From: Actinacidiphila oryziradicis
GTDB taxonomy: Bacteria > Actinomycetota > Actinomycetes > Streptomycetales > Streptomycetaceae
Direction: 5' to 3'
DNA: 64,000 bases
NCBI RefSeq assembly: GCF_005047355.1
Contig: NZ_SUMC01000023.1
Location: 1 to 64,000 of the forward strand
Every line of letters begins with the position of its first letter. Positions within the stretch are counted from its first letter, which is position 1. Both the position numbers and the translations under genes were made by a program. The notes below the pieces were generated by a model. That model searched no databases and was not told the origin of the DNA. It saw nothing but the letters and a program-made list of their open reading frames with translations. This document shows positions 26,971 through 36,820 of this stretch, one piece after another.

Positions 26971-27287
26971 GCGCCCTCCTGGGGACATCACTTCAGACAG
27001 TAGGTCCCGGGGCGCTGACCTGGTCGCTCATGGGCGTCCGACCGGGTGTCCGGACTGCCGGGAGGTGGCGCCGGGGGCTGGTTCGGCGGCTGCGCGCCGG
27101 GTACCCGGGCAATCCGGTACCGGCGGAGCGCGAAGAGGGTGGCCCAGCATTCGGTGGGCCTGCTCCCCCGGCGCAGCGACGAGATCCCTCCGCTGCTGAC
27201 CCGGCCGGGACCCGCTGGGGGTGGACGGTTTCGCCACCCACTCACCTGCCGCCGGCGGGATGCGTCCCTGACCGGGCAGCGGGGTGG
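26971..27287. other. Intergenic region between the sigma and MMPL genes
   Basis: About 315 bp with no supported ORF. It lies downstream of the sigma gene and upstream of the MMPL gene, both on the minus strand, so it should carry the MMPL promoter. No clear promoter match was found. Confidence 0.35.
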
Positions 27288-28082
27288 TCAGGCGGCTGCC
27301 GGGACGCAGAGGTCCTGGCGCAGCCGGGTGAAGGTGCGTTGGAGGATGCGGCACACCTGCATCTGGGAGACTCCCAGGAGGGTGCCGATCTGCTGCTGGC
27401 TGAGGCTCTCGAAGAAGCGCCAGTACAGGACGCGCTTCTCCTGCTCGGGCAGGGCGGCCAGCAGCGGTTTGAGGGATTCGCGGTCCACGACGCGTTCCAG
27501 CGCGTCGTCGGGGCCGCCGATGACGTCGGCGAGCAGCAGGTCGTCGCTGCCGCCCAGCGGCCGGTCCAGGGCCAGCGTCTGGTGGACGCCTTCGGCCTGG
27601 AGGCCGAGAAGCACCTCGTTCTCGCACAGCCCGGTCTCCGCCGCCAGCTCGCCGGCCGACGGCGGCTCATGCCGTCCGGTCTGCTGCAGACGATCCTGCG
27701 CGAAGCGGACCTGTGCCCGCAGTTCCTGGATCCTCCGTGGAATGTGTACGGCCCACGCGTGGTCCCGGATGTGGCGTTTGAGCTCGCCTGTGACGGTGGG
27801 GATGGCGAACGCCTCGAACGGGCCGCGGTACGGGTCGTACCGGTCGGCGGCCTTCACCAGGGCCAGGGCCGCGACCTGGCGAAGATCCGCCGCTGATTCG
27901 CCGCTGGAGCGGAACCGGCGCGAGATCCGGTGCACGACCGGCAGCCACGCGGAGATCACGTCCGCCCGCAGCCGGTCCCGTTCAGGTCCCGCCGGCATGG
28001 CCGCGAGGCGCTCGAATCCGACGGTGGTGTCCGGCGCGTCATGCTCGCGACGCCGCTTCACGGACGGGGTCGGTGTTGTCAT
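27288..28082 (-). CDS. SigB/SigF-type RNA polymerase sigma factor
   Basis: A 264-residue alternative sigma factor. Region 2 is DLRQVAALALVKAADRYDPY followed by FEAFAIPTVTGELKRHIRD, region 3 is about residues 120-170, and region 4 ends in LSQQQIGTLLGVSQMQVCRI, the layout of the SigB/F group. In Streptomyces such factors serve osmotic stress or development. ATG 28082 has GAGGGGA five bases upstream. No anti-sigma gene is adjacent; partner-switching ATPases lie elsewhere, for example at 12335. Confidence 0.92.
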   Translation of the reverse strand: MTTPTPSVKRRREHDAPDTTVGFERLAAMPAGPERDRLRADVISAWLPVVHRISRRFRSSGESAADLRQVAALALVKAADRYDPYRGPFEAFAIPTVTGELKRHIRDHAWAVHIPRRIQELRAQVRFAQDRLQQTGRHEPPSAGELAAETGLCENEVLLGLQAEGVHQTLALDRPLGGSDDLLLADVIGGPDDALERVVDRESLKPLLAALPEQEKRVLYWRFFESLSQQQIGTLLGVSQMQVCRILQRTFTRLRQDLCVPAAA

Positions 28083-28280
28083 GGCTGTCCCCTCGCTCGC
28101 GATCAGGGTTGCCTGCCGGCCTGTGCGCACCATTCGTGGCGCCGACATCCGGCCACGCCGCGGGTACCGGCGGCCGGTGTGAACCGCAGCAGATGCCGCG
28201 TCACCAGCCTCGCCCACCGGACGGCAACCCGCCATCGGAGGAGACCTGCCACGCCCGGTGGACGTCGTGGCCCTAGGCCG

Positions 28281-29411
28281 TCACGGCCCGGGCTTCGGGA
28301 GCGGCGCGATCAGTTCGACGACAGAGTCGAGGCCTCCGCGGCTCATGGCCTCGCGCTGCAGAGCGGCACCGGTCCCCTGGTCGAGGAGGCGGTGGACGGA
28401 GGACGTCACTCTGACGGTGTCGCCGGCCTCGTCCAGCGCGGGGGTGAGGTGTTCCAGCAACGACTCCACGACTTCACGAGCCGGGCGTGGGCGGCCACTG
28501 TGCGGGTCGACCAGGACGTCGTTGAGGCCGTGCCGGGCGGCGTGCCAGCCGGCGGCGTGCACCATCTCCTGCTCGGGACTGACGAAGGGGGCAGCGCCCC
28601 CGCTCTCGCGCAACGCCGTTACCACCAGCGCGCGCACAATTCCGGCGAACATTACGGCAGTGCCGGCGCTCAGCTGGACGTCGAGCGCGCGGACCTCAAG
28701 GGTCGGGTACCGCTCGGAGAGGCGGGCCTGCCAGTACAGCTGGCCGCGGTCGCGGATGACGCCGGTGGCGAGCAGTGCCCGGACGCGCGCCTCGTAGTCG
28801 GCGGCGTCCCGGAAGCCGGGGGGCGGCCCGCTCACCGGCCAGCGGCCGAACACCACGGTGCGCCAGCTGGCGAAGCCAGTGTCACCGCCCTCCCAGAGCG
28901 GGGAGTTGGCGCCCATGGCGACCAGGACCGGAAGCCACGGCCGGATCCTGCCGAGGGCGAGCACTCCGGCAGCCCGGTCGGGAATGGCGACGTGGATGTG
29001 CATACCGCAGATCAGCTGTTCTTCCACGAGGTGGGCCGCATCGGCGAGCATCATCCGGTAACGCGGCTTGTCAGTCACCGGCACCGGACGCCGGCCGGCC
29101 ACCGGCGCGGCTCCCGCGGCCGCGACCCGGCAGTCGGCCCCGTCCGCCGCGGCGGCCAGGGCCAGCCGGAAGCGGCGCACATGGTCCTCCACCTCGTCCA
29201 GCTCCGCGCAGACTGGGGTGGCCACCTCCACCTGCGCCTGGAGGAGCTCGTTCTGGACTTCGTCGCAGCTCAGCATGGGATTCAGACCTGCGGCGGCCAG
29301 AATTTGCGGTGCCTTCGGGACCGGCAGGGCCGTCTCCGCGTCGAGCAGCAGATACTCCTCTTCCACGCCCAACGTCACCATACGAGCGACCGGCCCCCGG
29401 CCGTCCTCCAT
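28281..29411 (-). CDS. Carboxylate-amine ligase of the glutamate-cysteine ligase 2 family
   Basis: A 376-residue ATP-dependent ligase of the GCS2/YbdK group. It begins VTLGVEEEYLLLDAETALPV, the family signature for ATP and metal binding, and has GMHIHVAIPDRAAGV and SPLWEGGDTGFASWRTVVFG. Such enzymes join glutamate or similar acids to amines; YbdK has weak glutamate-cysteine ligase activity. ATG 29411 opens the frame, and ATG 29381 (MVTLGVEEEY) is an equally plausible start. Small ORFs upstream overlap one another and this gene, suggesting translational coupling. Confidence 0.9.
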   Translation of the reverse strand: MEDGRGPVARMVTLGVEEEYLLLDAETALPVPKAPQILAAAGLNPMLSCDEVQNELLQAQVEVATPVCAELDEVEDHVRRFRLALAAAADGADCRVAAAGAAPVAGRRPVPVTDKPRYRMMLADAAHLVEEQLICGMHIHVAIPDRAAGVLALGRIRPWLPVLVAMGANSPLWEGGDTGFASWRTVVFGRWPVSGPPPGFRDAADYEARVRALLATGVIRDRGQLYWQARLSERYPTLEVRALDVQLSAGTAVMFAGIVRALVVTALRESGGAAPFVSPEQEMVHAAGWHAARHGLNDVLVDPHSGRPRPAREVVESLLEHLTPALDEAGDTVRVTSSVHRLLDQGTGAALQREAMSRGGLDSVVELIAPLPKPGP

Positions 29412-29572
29412 TCCCGGTGCGCGGTAAGGCGCTCCCGTGCCGCGTCACCGTGGCAGCGCCGGCGATTCCCCGCCCGCGTCCCGCGCGGTGCGTGGCGTTC
29501 GCGCCCGGACGGCCCGGACAATTGGTCGGTCATCAGTTCCTCCGTTGTCACCCGTGAGCCGTGCCGGACCAT
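29375..29572 (-). CDS. Possible 65-residue ORF coupled to the ligase gene
   Basis: ATG 29572 shares a base with the previous stop (TGATG), and the frame runs 37 bp into the ligase gene. An internal ATG at 29533 (MTDQLSGPSG) has a strong GGAGGA site and may be the true start. The product is Arg-rich and unlike known proteins. Coding status is uncertain; it could be a coupling device. Confidence 0.35.
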   Translation of the reverse strand: MVRHGSRVTTEELMTDQLSGPSGRERHAPRGTRAGNRRRCHGDAARERLTAHREWRTAGGRSLVW

Positions 29573-29745
29573 CAGTCGGTGCTGTAGTCGTCCGGCGGGT
29601 GCTCCTCGGGCCTCCCGCCTTCCGCAGGCGGCGCCGGAGGGCGCGGGCTCCGGGACTTTTCGCGTGGCGCCGCACGCGGCGGATCAGGGACCTCGACGCG
29701 AGGTGGAAGGTCCGGTGTCAGACGGGTGGGCTTGCGGCTGCTCAT
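29572..29745 (-). CDS. Small proline-rich protein (57 residues)
   Basis: Starts MSSRKPTRLTPDLPPRVEVP and ends EEHPPDDYSTD. GAGG lies six bases before ATG 29745. Pro, Arg and acidic residues dominate, so it is probably disordered. Its start overlaps the upstream 24-codon ORF (ATGA) and its stop overlaps the next start (TGATG). Function unknown, but the clean ribosome site and ends make it likely real. Confidence 0.55.
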   Translation of the reverse strand: MSSRKPTRLTPDLPPRVEVPDPPRAAPREKSRSPRPPAPPAEGGRPEEHPPDDYSTD

Positions 29746-29816
29746 GAGGTTCCTCGCAGCTGTCGGAAACTACGGGCCGGAAAGCGCCGGCGTACCGGAT
29801 AAACGGGTATTGCCAT
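29742..29816 (-). CDS. 24-residue basic leader-like peptide
   Basis: ATG 29816 follows GAGGAG (six-base spacing) and reads MAIPVYPVRRRFPARSFRQL to a TGA that overlaps the next ATG as ATGA. It opens a chain of overlapping small ORFs leading to the ligase gene. It may be a leader peptide or a microprotein; no homologue is recognised. Confidence 0.45.
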   Translation of the reverse strand: MAIPVYPVRRRFPARSFRQLRGTS

Positions 29817-29968
29817 GACTGTCTCCTCGCTGGAAGTGAGGAGTACCCGCGGAGCCGGGCACCGCCATTACGCGGTTGCCCCCGGGCTCCCGCCACAAAC
29901 CCGCCCGGGCGGCCACGGAGGCCGTCTCCAGTGGGCGGTGCCGCGATTCGCCGGATACCGTACGGCAT

Positions 29969-30592
29969 ATGGAGAGCCGGAGTCTGAGCGCTGTGCTGTT
30001 CGATGTGGACGGCACCTTGATGGACACCAATTACCTGCACTCCGTTGCCTGGTGGGAAGCCTTCCGCCAAATGGGGCACACGGTGGCAACGGCCTCGATC
30101 CACCGGGCCATCGGCATGGGAGCGGACCGCCTCCTGGAGCATCTGCTCGGAAAGAACCGTGACCGGGACGAGGACGCGGCTATCTCAACGGCTCATCAGG
30201 TTCTCTACGCCCAGTACTTTTCCCGCCTGACTCCGCTGGAAGGCGCCGCCGACCTTCTTCGGGAGTGCGCCTCCCGGGGCTGGAAGGTCGTACTGGCAAG
30301 TTCCGCGCAGAGCAAGGAACTGGGTGCGATGCGCGAGGCCCTCGGGGCTGATGACGCGATCACGGCGGTCACCTGCGCGGACGATGTCAAGGCGAGCAAG
30401 CCCGCTCCCGATCTGGTGGAGACCGCCCTGAAGCGGGCCGCGGTCCCGGCGGACCGCGCGGTCTTCATCGGCGACACGGTCTGGGATGTGCAGGCCTGCC
30501 GGCTCGGGGCGGGCGCGACCGCGGTGTACCAGGGGCCTTCGGATCTGCCTTCACATATCGACGACAGCCTGCTGGCGTCCCCCGGCCAGTAG
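29969..30592 (+). CDS. HAD-superfamily phosphatase
   Basis: A 207-residue HAD subfamily IA hydrolase. Motif I is VLFDVDGTLMDTN with the nucleophilic Asp, motif II is VVLASSAQ, motif III is the Lys in KASKPAPD, and motif IV is VFIGDTVWDV. The helical cap between residues 20 and 85 suits beta-phosphoglucomutase-like phosphatases. Substrate unknown. ATG 29969 is chosen by family length. A strong hairpin overlaps its stop. Confidence 0.88.
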   Translation: MESRSLSAVLFDVDGTLMDTNYLHSVAWWEAFRQMGHTVATASIHRAIGMGADRLLEHLLGKNRDRDEDAAISTAHQVLYAQYFSRLTPLEGAADLLRECASRGWKVVLASSAQSKELGAMREALGADDAITAVTCADDVKASKPAPDLVETALKRAAVPADRAVFIGDTVWDVQACRLGAGATAVYQGPSDLPSHIDDSLLASPGQ

Positions 30593-30607
30593 CCGGGGGA
30601 CGCCAGC
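30571..30607 (+). terminator. Strong 16-bp hairpin overlapping the HAD gene stop
   Basis: Arms at 30571-30586 and 30592-30607 pair perfectly around a five-base loop that contains the stop codon. It probably terminates the HAD transcript and insulates the convergent polymerase gene. Confidence 0.75.
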
Positions 30608-30674
30608 AGGGGGCCGCCCCGGGGCGGCCCTAAGCGTCCGGATTCCGGTGGGAGCGGGCCGGGCGGGTGGGGCG

Positions 30675-31679
30675 TCAGTCCTTGGCACGGCTGGGCTGCA
30701 CGCGCTTGGGCTCGCCGGCCATCTTGGGATGGTCGGGCGGGTACGGGAGATCACCGAGGGCGTGATCTCGTTCGTCGCGGTCGGCGGCTTCGAGGGCGGC
30801 CCGCAGGCTCCCGGCGCTGGTGCCCATACCGGCATGCAGGTCTCCGACCGCGGCGTAGCGCCCGGGCATGGTCGCGAGGTCGAAGTCCTCCGGGCGGGCC
30901 TCGCCGAGCTCCTCCCAGCGCAGCGGCGCGGAGACTGGGGCGCGCGGGTGCGGCCGCACCGAGTAGGCGGAGGCGATGGTGCGGTCGCGCGCGGTCTGGT
31001 TGTAGTCGAAAAAGATCTTGGCGCCGCGTTCTTCCTTCCACCAGGAGGTGGTGACCTGGTCCGGCATCCGCCGCTCCAGCTCGCGGCCGATGGCGATGGC
31101 GCAGCGGCGGACCTGGGTGAAGGTCCACTGCGGCTCGATGGGTACGAAGACATGCAGTCCGCGTCCGCCGGAGGTCTTGGGCCAGCCCTCGAGGCCCAGC
31201 TCTTCCAGCAGCGGCCGCAGTTCGCGTGCCGCGCGGACGGCGTCGTCGTAGTCCGTGCCCGGCTGGGGATCGAGGTCGATGCGCAGCTCGTCGGGACGGT
31301 CCACGTCGGAGCGGCGGACCGGCCAGGGGTGGAAGGTCAGGCAGCCGAGGTTGGCGGCCCAGATGACCGCGCCGGTCTCGGTGGGGCAGATCTCGTCGGC
31401 GTAGCGTCCGCTGGGGAATGCGATGCGGGCGGTGGGGATCCAGTCGGGGTGGTTCTTCGGCGCCCGTTTCTGGAAGAACGATTCTCCGGTCACCCCGTCG
31501 GGGTAGCGCTCCAGGGTCGTCGGCCGCTCCCGCAGGGCGCGGAGAATACCGTCGCCGACGGTGAGGTAGTACCGGGCGACGTCCAGCTTGGTGAAGCCGC
31601 GCTCGGGGAAGTACACCTTGTCGGGGTTGGACAGCCGTACCGTCCGCTCCCCCACCGTGAGCTGGAGTGCCTCTCCCAT
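30675..31679 (-). CDS. LigD-type polymerase/primase domain protein (NHEJ)
   Basis: A 334-residue stand-alone version of the LigD polymerase domain, an archaeo-eukaryotic primase fold that fills ends during non-homologous end joining. RLSNPDKVYFPERGFTKLDV, the catalytic ELRIDLDPQPGTDY, TSGGRGLHVFVPI and DYNQTARDRTIASAYSVRPH are all typical. Divergent from an ATP-dependent ligase gene with 77 bp between starts, so the two likely work together. No ku gene is in the window. Start ATG 31679 has only a weak site. Confidence 0.92.
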   Translation of the reverse strand: MGEALQLTVGERTVRLSNPDKVYFPERGFTKLDVARYYLTVGDGILRALRERPTTLERYPDGVTGESFFQKRAPKNHPDWIPTARIAFPSGRYADEICPTETGAVIWAANLGCLTFHPWPVRRSDVDRPDELRIDLDPQPGTDYDDAVRAARELRPLLEELGLEGWPKTSGGRGLHVFVPIEPQWTFTQVRRCAIAIGRELERRMPDQVTTSWWKEERGAKIFFDYNQTARDRTIASAYSVRPHPRAPVSAPLRWEELGEARPEDFDLATMPGRYAAVGDLHAGMGTSAGSLRAALEAADRDERDHALGDLPYPPDHPKMAGEPKRVQPSRAKD

Positions 31680-31756
31680 GCCGCCACCGTAGGACGAGCT
31701 GGGCACCACCGCCTCCCGGCGCGCGCCGGCGAGCGCCGGGCCGCACCATCGGGAGC

Positions 31757-32827
31757 ATGGACCTCCCGGTGATGCCACCCGTGAAGCCGATGCTCGCCAG
31801 GACAGCGGCGAGGATTCCGCCGGGCATGCTCTACGAGGCCAAGTGGGACGGCTTCCGGGCCATCGTGCACCGTGACGGCGACGAGATATACATCGGCAGC
31901 CGTAATACGAAACCGCTCGGCCGCTATTTCCCCGAACTCGTTGACGCCCTGCTGGCCAATCTGCCCGAGCGCTGTGTGGTGGACGGCGAGATCGTCATCG
32001 CCCGGGAGGGCCGGCTGGACTTCGACGCACTGCTGGAACGCATTCATCCGGCCGCGTCACGGGTGCGGATGCTGGCGGAGAGCACCCCGGCGTCCTTTGT
32101 CGCCTTCGACATCCTGGCCCTGGAAGACTCCTCGCTGGTGGACACCCCGATGCTCCGGCGGCGCGAGTTGCTGGTCCAGGCGCTGGGGACCGCGTCCGCC
32201 CCGGTCCATGTGGCGCCCGCGACCACGGACACCGGCCGAGCCCAGCAGTGGTTCAGCCAGTTCGAGGGGGCGGGGCTGGACGGCGTGGTGGCCAAGCCCC
32301 TCGACATCCCCTACCGGCCCGACGAGCGGCTGATGGTCAAGGTCAAGCACGAGCGCACCGCCGACTGTGTGCTGGCGGGGTTCCGCTTCCACAGCAGCGG
32401 TCCGGTCGTCGGATCGCTGCTGCTCGGTCTGTACGACCCGGCCGGCCGTCTCCAGCATGTCGGGGTCTGCGCCTCCTTCCCGATGCGGCGCCGGCAGGAG
32501 CTGCTCACCGAGCTGGAGCCGCTGCGGATGCCCTCCGCCGAGGGCCATCCCTGGGCCGAGTGGGCCAGCGAGGAAGCACACGCGACCGACCGCATGCCGG
32601 GGGCGCCCAGCAGATGGACGGGGAAGAAGGACCTGTCCTGGGTACCGCTCCGCCCCGAGCTGGTGTGCGAAGTGGCCTATGACCACATGCAGAGCGGCCG
32701 TTTCCGGCACACCGCGCAATTCCGCCGCTGGCGCCCGGACCGGGACCCGCTGAGCTGTACGTACGCCCAGCTGGAGGAGCCTGTCGGCTATGACCTCGGC
32801 CAGGTCCTGGCTCCGCCGGGCGCTTGA
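31757..32827 (+). CDS. ATP-dependent DNA ligase (LigC/LigD type)
   Basis: A 356-residue ligase with the AMP-binding motif YEAKWDGFRAIVHRD, in which K29 is the adenylated lysine. VVDGEIVIAREGRLDFDALL and GLDGVVAKPLDIPYRPDERL are nucleotidyltransferase motifs, followed by the OB-fold domain. It seals breaks, probably those processed by the divergent primase-like protein. ATG 31757 follows GGGAG. Length matches stand-alone actinobacterial LigC. Confidence 0.93.
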   Translation: MDLPVMPPVKPMLARTAARIPPGMLYEAKWDGFRAIVHRDGDEIYIGSRNTKPLGRYFPELVDALLANLPERCVVDGEIVIAREGRLDFDALLERIHPAASRVRMLAESTPASFVAFDILALEDSSLVDTPMLRRRELLVQALGTASAPVHVAPATTDTGRAQQWFSQFEGAGLDGVVAKPLDIPYRPDERLMVKVKHERTADCVLAGFRFHSSGPVVGSLLLGLYDPAGRLQHVGVCASFPMRRRQELLTELEPLRMPSAEGHPWAEWASEEAHATDRMPGAPSRWTGKKDLSWVPLRPELVCEVAYDHMQSGRFRHTAQFRRWRPDRDPLSCTYAQLEEPVGYDLGQVLAPPGA

Positions 32828-32862
32828 CCCGGGGGCCTGTCGCCTGACGGGCCGCCGGGGGC

Positions 32863-33003
32863 TCAGCGGCCGCCGTGTCCGGGCTGGTGGTGGTCGAACT
32901 TCAGGACCTGGGGCGGCATGACGGCGAAGGGCCGCATCATCCCCATGTCCTCGTGCTCCAGCAGATGGCTGGTACATGAACCGCCCGTAGGCGCCGGCGA
33001 ACT
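32863..33003 (-). pseudogene. C-terminal fragment of a multicopper oxidase
   Basis: The minus strand ends with HLLEHEDMGMMRPFAVMPPQ, the type 1/type 3 copper region of bilirubin-oxidase-like multicopper oxidases. The preceding GRFMY and the expected HCH are broken by a small deletion near 32970. Upstream sequence to about 33300 is scrambled among frames and no other cupredoxin domain can be read. The rest of 32828-33443 holds no supported gene. Confidence 0.7.
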
Positions 33004-33443
33004 GGCCTGCCGCTGAGGATCTGACCGGACGGCCGTAGGCGACCGCGTTCTCCGGGTAGTCGCCGGTGATGCGGTGTCGGCGGCATCTGCGAGCGCAGAC
33101 GGCACCGCGTCGCGGACCGGTTGACCACGATGCCCTCGCGGGCGGCGTCGCGGGCCGGGCGGAGCGTCGGCGGGATACGCAGCGGGTCGGGCTACGCGGT
33201 GAGTCCGCGCACTGTCTCCTGGTTTTCGGCCGGGACAGCTTCGACGGCCCTTTCAACGATGATGTCGGACAAGATCGTGCCCCCGGGATGTTCCCCCGTG
33301 CCACCGCATCACGAATGACTGAGAATCTTCCCGTCAGCGCCCGGCCACGCCCGCCTGCGGCCGTACGGCCGACCGGGTGCGCGCCTGGCCTCCGGGGTGG
33401 CATGCTCACAGCTGTCATACACCCGTGAGTGCGGGGAGACAGC

Positions 33444-33702
33444 GTGGACTCGGCAGGTATCTACCGTTCCTGGACCACCGCTGTCGCGGTGCGGTGGACC
33501 GGGGGCAACCTTCCCGAGCTACGCGCGGCCGTAGGGCGCGGCATCGCGGTGAGCCAGGCGCCGGATCTGACGAGTGTGCTGCTGCTGATCTTTCTTGGCC
33601 GTGGCGCCGTGGCGCAGGTGGCGGTCGGGCAGTGGATTGTCCGGAGCAGTGACTTCGTACAGATCCTTGACCCGGGTGACTTCTCCACGGCCTGGGAGCT
33701 GC

Positions 33703-33710
<8 letters not shown>
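33444..33710 (+). CDS. Hypothetical small protein
   Basis: An 88-residue protein starting at GTG 33444 with GGGGAG nearby. A hydrophobic stretch (LTSVLLLIFLGRGAVAQVAV) occupies the middle and an acidic end follows (FVQILDPGDFSTAWELLS). It overlaps the convergent phosphoglucomutase gene by 8 bp. Family unknown. Confidence 0.5.
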
Positions 33711-35340
<1,630 letters not shown>

Positions 35341-35710
35341 CTCCGACTCCTCGTCACTCCTCGTGCGTGCGCAGTCCAACAAGGTCATCATGCACCCCCG
35401 CGCACGGGTCCGCCCGCGTGCCACCGCCAGGTCCCGGGACCTGGCTTCAGGACGCCAACAGCGGAGTGCGGATGTGCTAGTGTCCGGCACCACTTCCCTG
35501 GCCCCGGCCCGGCGAACCCAGCGCCGCACCGGGCGCGGGCCGATCCGGGCCACGGCCCCCCCACCTTCACTGCCTCGCTCCTGACGCCCCACCAGTACGA
35601 TCGAACACCAGAACGCCGGGACCTACCGGAACCCCCGCAGCGGGCCGCCTCAACGGCTCCCCGACTGCCCCGGGACCGTCCCAAGCGCACCCCGAAAGGA
35701 TCCGACCCTG
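35341..35710. other. Divergent intergenic region between pgm and the sugar-binding protein
   Basis: About 370 bp without a gene, so it should carry both promoters. A TAGTGT hexamer at about 35480 could be a -10 for the plus-strand gene, leaving a leader of over 200 bases. No operator repeat was convincing. Confidence 0.35.
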
Positions 35711-36820
35711 ATGCGCCATGCCAGAGCCGCCCAACTGCGGACCACCACGGCAGTTGTTACCGTCCTCGTCCTGGCCGCCACCGCCACCGCCTGCGGTGGA
35801 TCCAGCAGCAGCAGCAGCGCCGGCGGCAAAGGCTCCACCATCGGTATCGACCTCCCGACAAAGACCTCCGACCGGTGGATCGTCGATGGCAATGCCATGG
35901 TCAAGGGGTTCACGGCCAAGGGGTATAAAACCGACCTGCGTTTCGGCAACAACGACGTAGACACCCAGGTCTCGCAGATCCACAAAATGATAGCCCAGGG
36001 CGACAAAGTCCTGATCATTGCGTCGATCGACGGCGAGGCCCTGGGCGAGGTCCTGCTGGAAGCCAGGGACGCGGGGGTCAAGGTCATCGCCTATGACCGC
36101 TTAATTCTGGCCAGCAATGACGTGAGCTACTACGCGAGTTTCGACAACTTCAAGGTCGGCCAGCTCCAGGCCGAGTACATTGTCGACAAGCTCGGCCTCA
36201 AGAACGGTAACAGGGGCCCGTTCAACATCGAGCTGTTCGCCGGCTCCCCCGATGACAACAACACCCAGTACTTCTACAACGGTTCGCTGAGCATCCTCCA
36301 GAAGTACATCGACAGTCACGAGCTGGTGGTCGGGAGCGGCCAGAAGCGTCTCACCCAAGTCAACACCCTCCGCTGGGACGGCGCCATCGCCGAGGCCCGT
36401 ACGAAGGATATTCTCAGCACCTCCTACGGCTCCGGGCGCATCGATGCCATCCTGTCTCCTTACGACGGCATCTCCCGTGGCGTCATCACCGCTCTCAAGC
36501 ACGCCGGTTACGGCACCGCGGCCAAGCCGCTTCCGGTCATCACCGGCCAGGACGCCGAGGCTGCCTCGGTCAAATTGATCCTCTCCGGCGAACAGTCCGA
36601 GACCGTCTACAAGGACACCCGTATGCTCGCCCGCGTCGCGGTGCAGATGGGCGACGCGATCCTCACCGGCGGCAAGGTGAAGATCAACGACACCAAGCAG
36701 TACGACAACGGCAACAAGATCGTGCCCGCCTATCTGCTGCCGCCGGTCAGCGTCGACAAGACCAACTACAAGCAAAAGCTCATCGACACCGGCTACCTCA
36801 CGGAAGCCGATCTGAGGTAG
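35711..36820 (+). CDS. ChvE/XylF-like sugar-binding lipoprotein (orphan)
   Basis: A 369-residue periplasmic-binding-protein family lipoprotein. The signal ends at lipobox ATAC (Cys28) followed by Gly/Ser. The body matches multiple-monosaccharide binding proteins of the ChvE/XylF type: GIDLPTKTSDRWIVDGNAMV, VLIIASIDGEALGEVL, GVKVIAYDRLI, FAGSPDDNNTQYFYNGSL and DAILSPYDGISRGVITALK. AAAGGA precedes ATG 35711. The usual ATPase and permease genes (MmsA/MmsB type) are absent; the next gene is convergent, overlapping by 23 bp. Confidence 0.93.
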   Translation: MRHARAAQLRTTTAVVTVLVLAATATACGGSSSSSSAGGKGSTIGIDLPTKTSDRWIVDGNAMVKGFTAKGYKTDLRFGNNDVDTQVSQIHKMIAQGDKVLIIASIDGEALGEVLLEARDAGVKVIAYDRLILASNDVSYYASFDNFKVGQLQAEYIVDKLGLKNGNRGPFNIELFAGSPDDNNTQYFYNGSLSILQKYIDSHELVVGSGQKRLTQVNTLRWDGAIAEARTKDILSTSYGSGRIDAILSPYDGISRGVITALKHAGYGTAAKPLPVITGQDAEAASVKLILSGEQSETVYKDTRMLARVAVQMGDAILTGGKVKINDTKQYDNGNKIVPAYLLPPVSVDKTNYKQKLIDTGYLTEADLR

